NCBI GenBank assembly: GCA_963082875.1
Contig: OY720097.1
Location: 4,348,501 to 4,412,500 of the forward strand
Direction: 5' to 3'
From: Corella eumyota
Lineage: Eukaryota > Chordata > Ascidiacea > Phlebobranchia > Corellidae
Length of the DNA stretch: 64,000 nucleotides
Below are positions 58,584-64,000 of this stretch, one piece after another; position 1 is the stretch's first letter; each line of letters opens with the position of its first letter. The notes under the pieces were generated by a model that ran no database searches, was not told where the DNA came from, and saw only the letters and a list, made by a program, of their open reading frames with translations. A program made the position numbers and the translations under genes.

Positions 58584-61500
58584 ATGGAATATCATGTAAA
58601 TAATAATTTTACTGTTATTAATGTAAAAATTGCTAAAAGTTTATCTGCGTGCCAAAATTTAGGCTTTCGTTTTATGAATTTCTGTAACGTCATTATGATT
58701 TTATTAATTTTAAAGTTAATTGTTTTTTTTAGGTGAACAGCAGTGATACACTGCGAAGTATTGCTGTTAGTTTTAACACAACAACATCAAAGTTGATGAA
58801 AATGAATAAAATGTCATCATCTTTTGTATTTCCAGACCAGGTAATTTTTAAATAATTTTACCAAAATTTTTTCAATCAATTCAGAATATAATTAATTGTT
58901 TAACATGAAAATTATTACAACATAAATATCCAGATTAAAATAGTTAAACTACTGCTTTTGTATTATTGCTTTGTTGTAAAAGGGAAAGGAGAACCAATAA
59001 TTATTTTAAGTGGTACATACTAATAGTTAATCCCAAAAGTGTTGTAAATAAGTATTGATTAAACTAAATTTTATACAAAGGACAACATTTAATTTAAAAC
59101 AAAAATTTTTACCAAATCCTGATATAGTTATATTTTAAGTTAATTGTGTTTATATAAAGGTAACCGATTGTGTTATTTTAGTCAATAAGCAAAACTGTTT
59201 TTTAAGTTTTATTTTTAAAGGTTTAATTTTAATTTTTTTAAAGGTGTTAATGGTACCCGAGTATACCTCCCAGGAAAATGATCTTCCTGAGAAGAAAAGA
59301 CCAACATCAGGATCAAGTTTTGACGGAGATTTTGCCTTTCTTGCTCCACTGTCAGGCTCCCCAGCAAACGATGATATTGTGGTATACCAATTTTTCTTTA
59401 ATTAACTCACACTAGCCTTTAACTATTTTTTTGGTAGAAAAACTGGCCTTGACAATTATCCCCAAACAATTTTTTTTTGTAAAATAGATATATACTTGTC
59501 ATAGGGAATACTTTTAAGGTGTAATTGTTTAGAAAAGTTACAATTAGATCCATTGTTTTTGCATGGCCTTGGCATGTTGATTTAAAGTGTCCTCGGAATG
59601 GGGCTTGTTTGTTAATGTTTAAAAAAAAGAAAGTATATAATTACTTTATTAATAATTATTTTTTTTTTATATAGAAACGCAAGTTGAGCAAAGAATTCAT
59701 ATTTGAGTTTAATACTCTGAAATCACCTATTATACCAAACCATTTGCCAAAACAAGGTATGGATTTTAAATAACACAATGTTTGTAAAAGCATAACAATT
59801 TTTTAGTCTTACAGTTAACTTCTTGGAAATTCATAATAGATTTTTACCTCGTTAGGGTTCCTAGTATTGAAACAGCATATGTTCTTATGTGGTTCTAATT
59901 TTCGTATTTTATAAATATTTTTGGTAATTAACAATGTTGAATGCCAAAATATTAGCTTTTAAATTATTTATACCTCAGAGCTAGACAATCAACCGATGGA
60001 TGAAATATTAAGAACAAACAGATATTCTCCTACGCCTACTCCTAGAAAAACGCTGACCAGCGAATCGGGCTCGGAAAAATTTGAAGAGAATTTCCTGAAA
60101 ATGACAGCATCTTTCGTTAACTTTAATCAGGTTGGTTTCGGTTTACTAATCAAAAAAGAAAGAAAAAATGAAGTTTTTTTGCTTAAAAAAACAAAAAAGG
60201 CTGTATATATTAAGAACAAAAAAATCATGATTTTATTTCTTGATTTAGATACAAAAAGTAGTATATAAACAAAGAAACACAAGTGTAGTAAATTGTGATA
60301 GTTTGTTTTCGTTTCACTCTTGTTATTTAGGTAAATAGCACAATCATAACATAATTTATAGTAATATAATGATTTATAAACATGTTTTGAATTACGTATC
60401 AGGGGCTTGCAAAAAAGGTCTGTGTGCAATGTTTATTGTGCAAACTAGTTTAGATTAATTTGTTTATTGCTCTTATTGTATCATGCCTCCAATAGCTTTT
60501 TTATATTTATTCTAATCATATGAGCGTGAATTGTAAGTCATGCTTTAAGAGTACCGTGTCTCATGACATTTTTTGAGTATTTTCTCTTAACATATGCTAA
60601 GTCTTTAACATTTTTAACAAATATTTGATAACTATAAGCCATCATGTTTAATAATAAAGATAATTAAATGCAAAATTGGTCACAATATTTTGTCAGGTAT
60701 TTTAGAGTGTGTTTGGTGGTTTACCATTTGATGTTTAAAACAATGTAATACTATCACATGGGTTAGTTAATCTGTTATACAACAAAGGAAATAATAAATT
60801 AAATAATCCTTCAGGCTATTTGTAAGTGCATTGGCCCATATTTTTATTTGCTTTCATAGTACAGAAAGATGGTTTTATATTTGGTTTAACATGTTGTATA
60901 ATTTTTGACAATTTTTGACTTGGAAAACAGGAAATGTAACTGCGCCTATGCAGTTGTAGCACAAATTTATAGGCTATAGCATTCTATTGATTTGCCCAAA
61001 TACAGGATAACAATGACAATTTTTTATAAGCTATTATTTTGTAAGCTAGTAGACCATGTAATATATCATTTTGTTTAACATCCTATGGGAATTTTCAATA
61101 GTTGTGTAAAATATTGGTGTTAATATTTTATTTGTACGGTCTTGTACCTTGCTTTATCCCATCTTATACCTTTACCTTGCCTACAATGATAAAAAGTTAA
61201 TAATTAACAAGATGTGTATAATTTAAAATAAGTTTCCATTCTTTTAAAATATTTGAAATCAAGTTAATTATTTATTTTACTTGTTTATTTTTGTTATGTA
61301 ATTATTTTGAGTTTTAGAGGGATTTTTTCCTGGAAAATCTAAATTATCATTATGCCATTAAGGGTTTATTTATAACTTCTTAAGCGCAAGCACTTTTATA
61401 TATCTACTTCCCCTTAAAATTTTTTGCAAAAAACTGCTTAAATTGTAATTTAAAATTATTTTATTTGTCTTTGAAATTTTTAATCTAGAAAAATTAATTT

Positions 61501-64000
61501 GGTTTTAATTTTCCAGGGTATGGTGAGAGGGGTCTTGCTGGTCACCCCAACATCTGTAATGTTTGACCCCGATCCAAAGGACCCACTGGTAGAGTTAGAG
61601 GGGGTGGAAAAGTTTGGAATAATGTGCAATCTGGCCTGTATCACAAGTGCAACGATGTTCACGGGAAACTTTGCTGAAAAAATTAGGTGACCCCATTTGT
61701 TTTTGTTTATTTTTGACTTCTTTGTTTATTTATTTATAAACAACATTTGCCTAAACTAGTTTTTTTTTTTTTTTTTTTTTGATAGCCTAAATTACACATT
61801 TATTTACTGTATAAAAATGTTTTTTGGTGGATTATCTTTCAAAAAATTAGGTGATTCATATTTTATATGTAATTAGGATTGATCTGCTTTTAAAGGCATC
61901 ACCAATTTTGTGCTAAATTATTTAAGGGCTTAAATAAATAAGGTAGTAACTCGTTTGATTTCAAATAATATACCCAAGACTGCAATATTTTTGCTTGAGA
62001 AAAATCTTTTTTTAGAACATTTTACCTAAGCAAATAAATTTATGATATCTACATTTTACAAAATTGTATACCACAAATATGTATAAATAATTAATAGACT
62101 GGGGATTGTTTAAAAAAATCTTGGTGAGTATCTAATACATAGTCATATTAAATATTTAAAGCCCATTAAATTGCCGATATTGTTAGTTTGAACAATCAAG
62201 AACCACTAATAGGATATGGCCTAACCACAAAACACGATAAAAAATATAAAACGAAATTTCTAAGTGTCTATAAATATATTAAAAAAAAAATTTACGCAAT
62301 TTATTTATTAATTACGGTCTTAAAATCTTAGTTTTTATTCTAAGTTTTATAAGATCAATTTTTTTTAAGTCTAAAACCTAAAATAAAATTTTTTTTTATC
62401 AAAATTCATTTTTATAGTCTGAAAAACACTGTACAATCCTCAACATCTGAAGCACCAAAAAAGCAGCAACCCAATATTGATTGCTCGTATGAAGACACTG
62501 GTATCAACAGTTCCAATGGCTCGGAATCCCCAAAAGCCGAGAATGAAAATCAATCGGAAACAAAATTGATGAACGAATTTCCATTTTTGTTCTCCATTGT
62601 TAAAACTGTGCAAGGTAAATACATATAATTCTTTTAAATATTTAGGTTTAATATAATAATTCTCTACCATTTTTTTTTATTTTGATTTTTTAGAAAATAA
62701 ATGCATATTTAATTGGCTAAAGTGTGCGGTTTGCATAGTTCTTACATTCGCATTTAACAGATTTTAATATTATGTAGTTGGTGAAATCATATTTATTTTT
62801 CAATACAATTTGCTTTAGGTACCTCTTCCCAAAATACAAGTAAGATAAACTGTTATTTAAATGGTGTTTCATAATTGTCCTGAACTCATTAAATTAATCA
62901 TTAGTTTCGTGTGGTTTTATTTGTTGTTATTTTGTTCGTTGGGTTGTTAAATTGTAAAAATTATTTAAGGGTGACCATTTTATTTTGCACTAGGAGAATA
63001 GCCTTTTTGTTAAACCTTTTTGTAGTTTTATTTTATTTAAAACCAAAAATCAATAAAGGTCAAAATAAAATAATTTTTAAAGTAATTATAGAATGTAGTT
63101 TGCACCGTAATTAGGTTCTTGTTAAAACTGTATGTCGATTTTAAATCTAAAATGAACTGAATAATGGTATTGCCTTATACTATTTTATAAAAAGGCTTAG
63201 TGTTAGTGCCTTAATTTTTTTAAGTGTATTCAGGTATTTGCGGTGTTTCATTAACAATGGTTTAACGTAATTGTGTTTTGTGTATTTTTCTACCTTATAA
63301 TTCTATTATCGAAAACTGTGAAAATTTGTTTCAAATTAGATCCGGTTGTTTTACCTTAACTCTTAAAAACAACTAATTATTTTAAAGTTTCAATATTTCC
63401 TTTTTTAAATGGCATTATTGCAATTTCCCATTTAATTATTTTTCTTGGCTGATTGTTAAAACAAAATTTTTAAAACTCACTGTAATTTTTTCGTAGTTTA
63501 TTTTAAATAGTTTATTTGTTTATAAATATTAAGATACATTTTTGAAATTCAATACTATTTAATTTCAGAAATTGCATTTTTTTAGATTTTTTTCCGGAAA
63601 CTGATGAAAACGAAGTAGGAGAAGTTAATCTGAAAACTTCAGTTCCAAAAAATGAGTAAGTTTTAACTTACCCAGTCACCAACTAGTTTTATTAAGTCAA
63701 AAATTAAAAATCTAAATTGCTCCTACTTTAATGAAACTGGTTGTGGATGCGTGTATTTTATAATAATAACCAAAAATTACAAACAAAACAATAAAACACT
63801 CAATTAGACCCGACTTTTCGGAACAAAAACAGGAAGGGCTATGATACTTTTAAAAGTAAAGTCAGATGTTAAGATATGGTTAAACGCAATGCACAATTTT
63901 TAAACCACTTGGTTAGGCTGTAATTTTTTTACAATTAGAAAACTAATTTTATTCTTCCATATTTCTTCTACACTTTTGTTTTCAAAAATATAAAAATGTA
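58584..64000 (+). CDS. OXR1: Oxidation resistance protein 1 / NCOA7 family, 5' part
   Basis: Partial at the right edge. Exons: 58584-58595, 58733-58840, 59244-59381, 59675-59756, 59979-60130, 61517-61686, 62418-62614, 62819-62839, 63586-63655, in consistent phase. The first exon has four codons (MEYH), with an in-frame stop 24 bases upstream. It joins directly to a LysM domain (VNSSDTLRSIAVSFNTTTSK to VLMVPE). A Ser-rich linker follows, then the GRAM-like block RGVLLVTPTSVMFDPDPKDP with EKFGIMCNLACITSATM. This LysM-GRAM order is that of OXR1 and NCOA7 long forms. The TLDc domain, which binds the V-ATPase and is linked to oxidative-stress resistance, should follow beyond 64000. OXR1 versus NCOA7 cannot be separated; invertebrates usually have one gene. 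Introns of 1.4 kb (60131-61516) and 0.7 kb (61687-62417, 62840-63585) show nothing recognisable beyond a T-run near 61762. Confidence 0.93.
62819..62839 (+). other. OXR1: 21-nt candidate microexon of OXR1
   Basis: GTACCTCTTCCCAAAATACA plus A, between TTGCTTTAG and GTAAGATAA. It keeps phase 1 on both sides, so exon 62418-62614 can splice to 63586-63655 with or without it. It would add seven residues (GTSSQNT) in the Ser-rich linker. Confidence 0.55.

Noticed and set aside
61762-61781. Poly(T) run as a retroposon tail
   Set aside because: No adjoining repeat body or target duplication; a plain homopolymer.

Overview
This is an AT-rich, intron-dense animal genome segment. The gene set (a ciliary CFAP47 homologue, NFXL1, OXR1, prefoldin 2, UDP-glucuronate decarboxylase, a GT10 fucosyltransferase, an IL-17-like cytokine and a C-type lectin/VWD/EGF mosaic protein), the short introns and the tRNA-derived SINEs suggest a tunicate, probably an ascidian such as Ciona. 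That assignment is inference; no species-diagnostic sequence was compared.

Layout, left to right. 207-2103 (-): five-exon GT10 fucosyltransferase. 2995-29255 (-): CFAP47, about 63 exons over 26 kb, with one calponin-homology block near 13.3-14.3 kb and 13 recognisable copies of one SINE family in its introns. 30880-31596 (+): three-exon secreted cystine-knot cytokine, IL-17-like, behind a TATA box and a kappaB-like palindrome. 33653-42316 (+): 28-exon secreted protein with signal peptide, C-type lectin, VWD, C8, TIL, 18 EGF repeats and a C-terminal TIL-like module. Part of its EGF array lies in near-identical 630-bp tandem units. 43470-44383 (-): prefoldin subunit 2, two exons. 45357-46574 (-): UXS1, intronless. 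47511-53417 (-): NFXL1, 18 exons whose lengths sum to a whole number of codons (876 aa). 53418-58583: intergenic, holding a 1.2-kb hAT-like element with 8-bp target duplications; a second, 257-bp hAT-like MITE sits in NFXL1 intron 1. 58584 to the right edge (+): OXR1, LysM and GRAM-like parts only; the TLDc end lies outside the window.

The genes form no operon or pathway cluster; they look like independent neighbours. The parts most worth a second look are the EGF array, where exons stay nearly identical while many of their introns are unrelated, the two non-autonomous hAT elements, a possible RFX X-box upstream of CFAP47, and the intronless UXS1. Splice sites were assigned by eye. Those of FUT, NFXL1, the lectin/EGF gene, the cytokine and OXR1 are phase-consistent; those of CFAP47 are good to a few bases.
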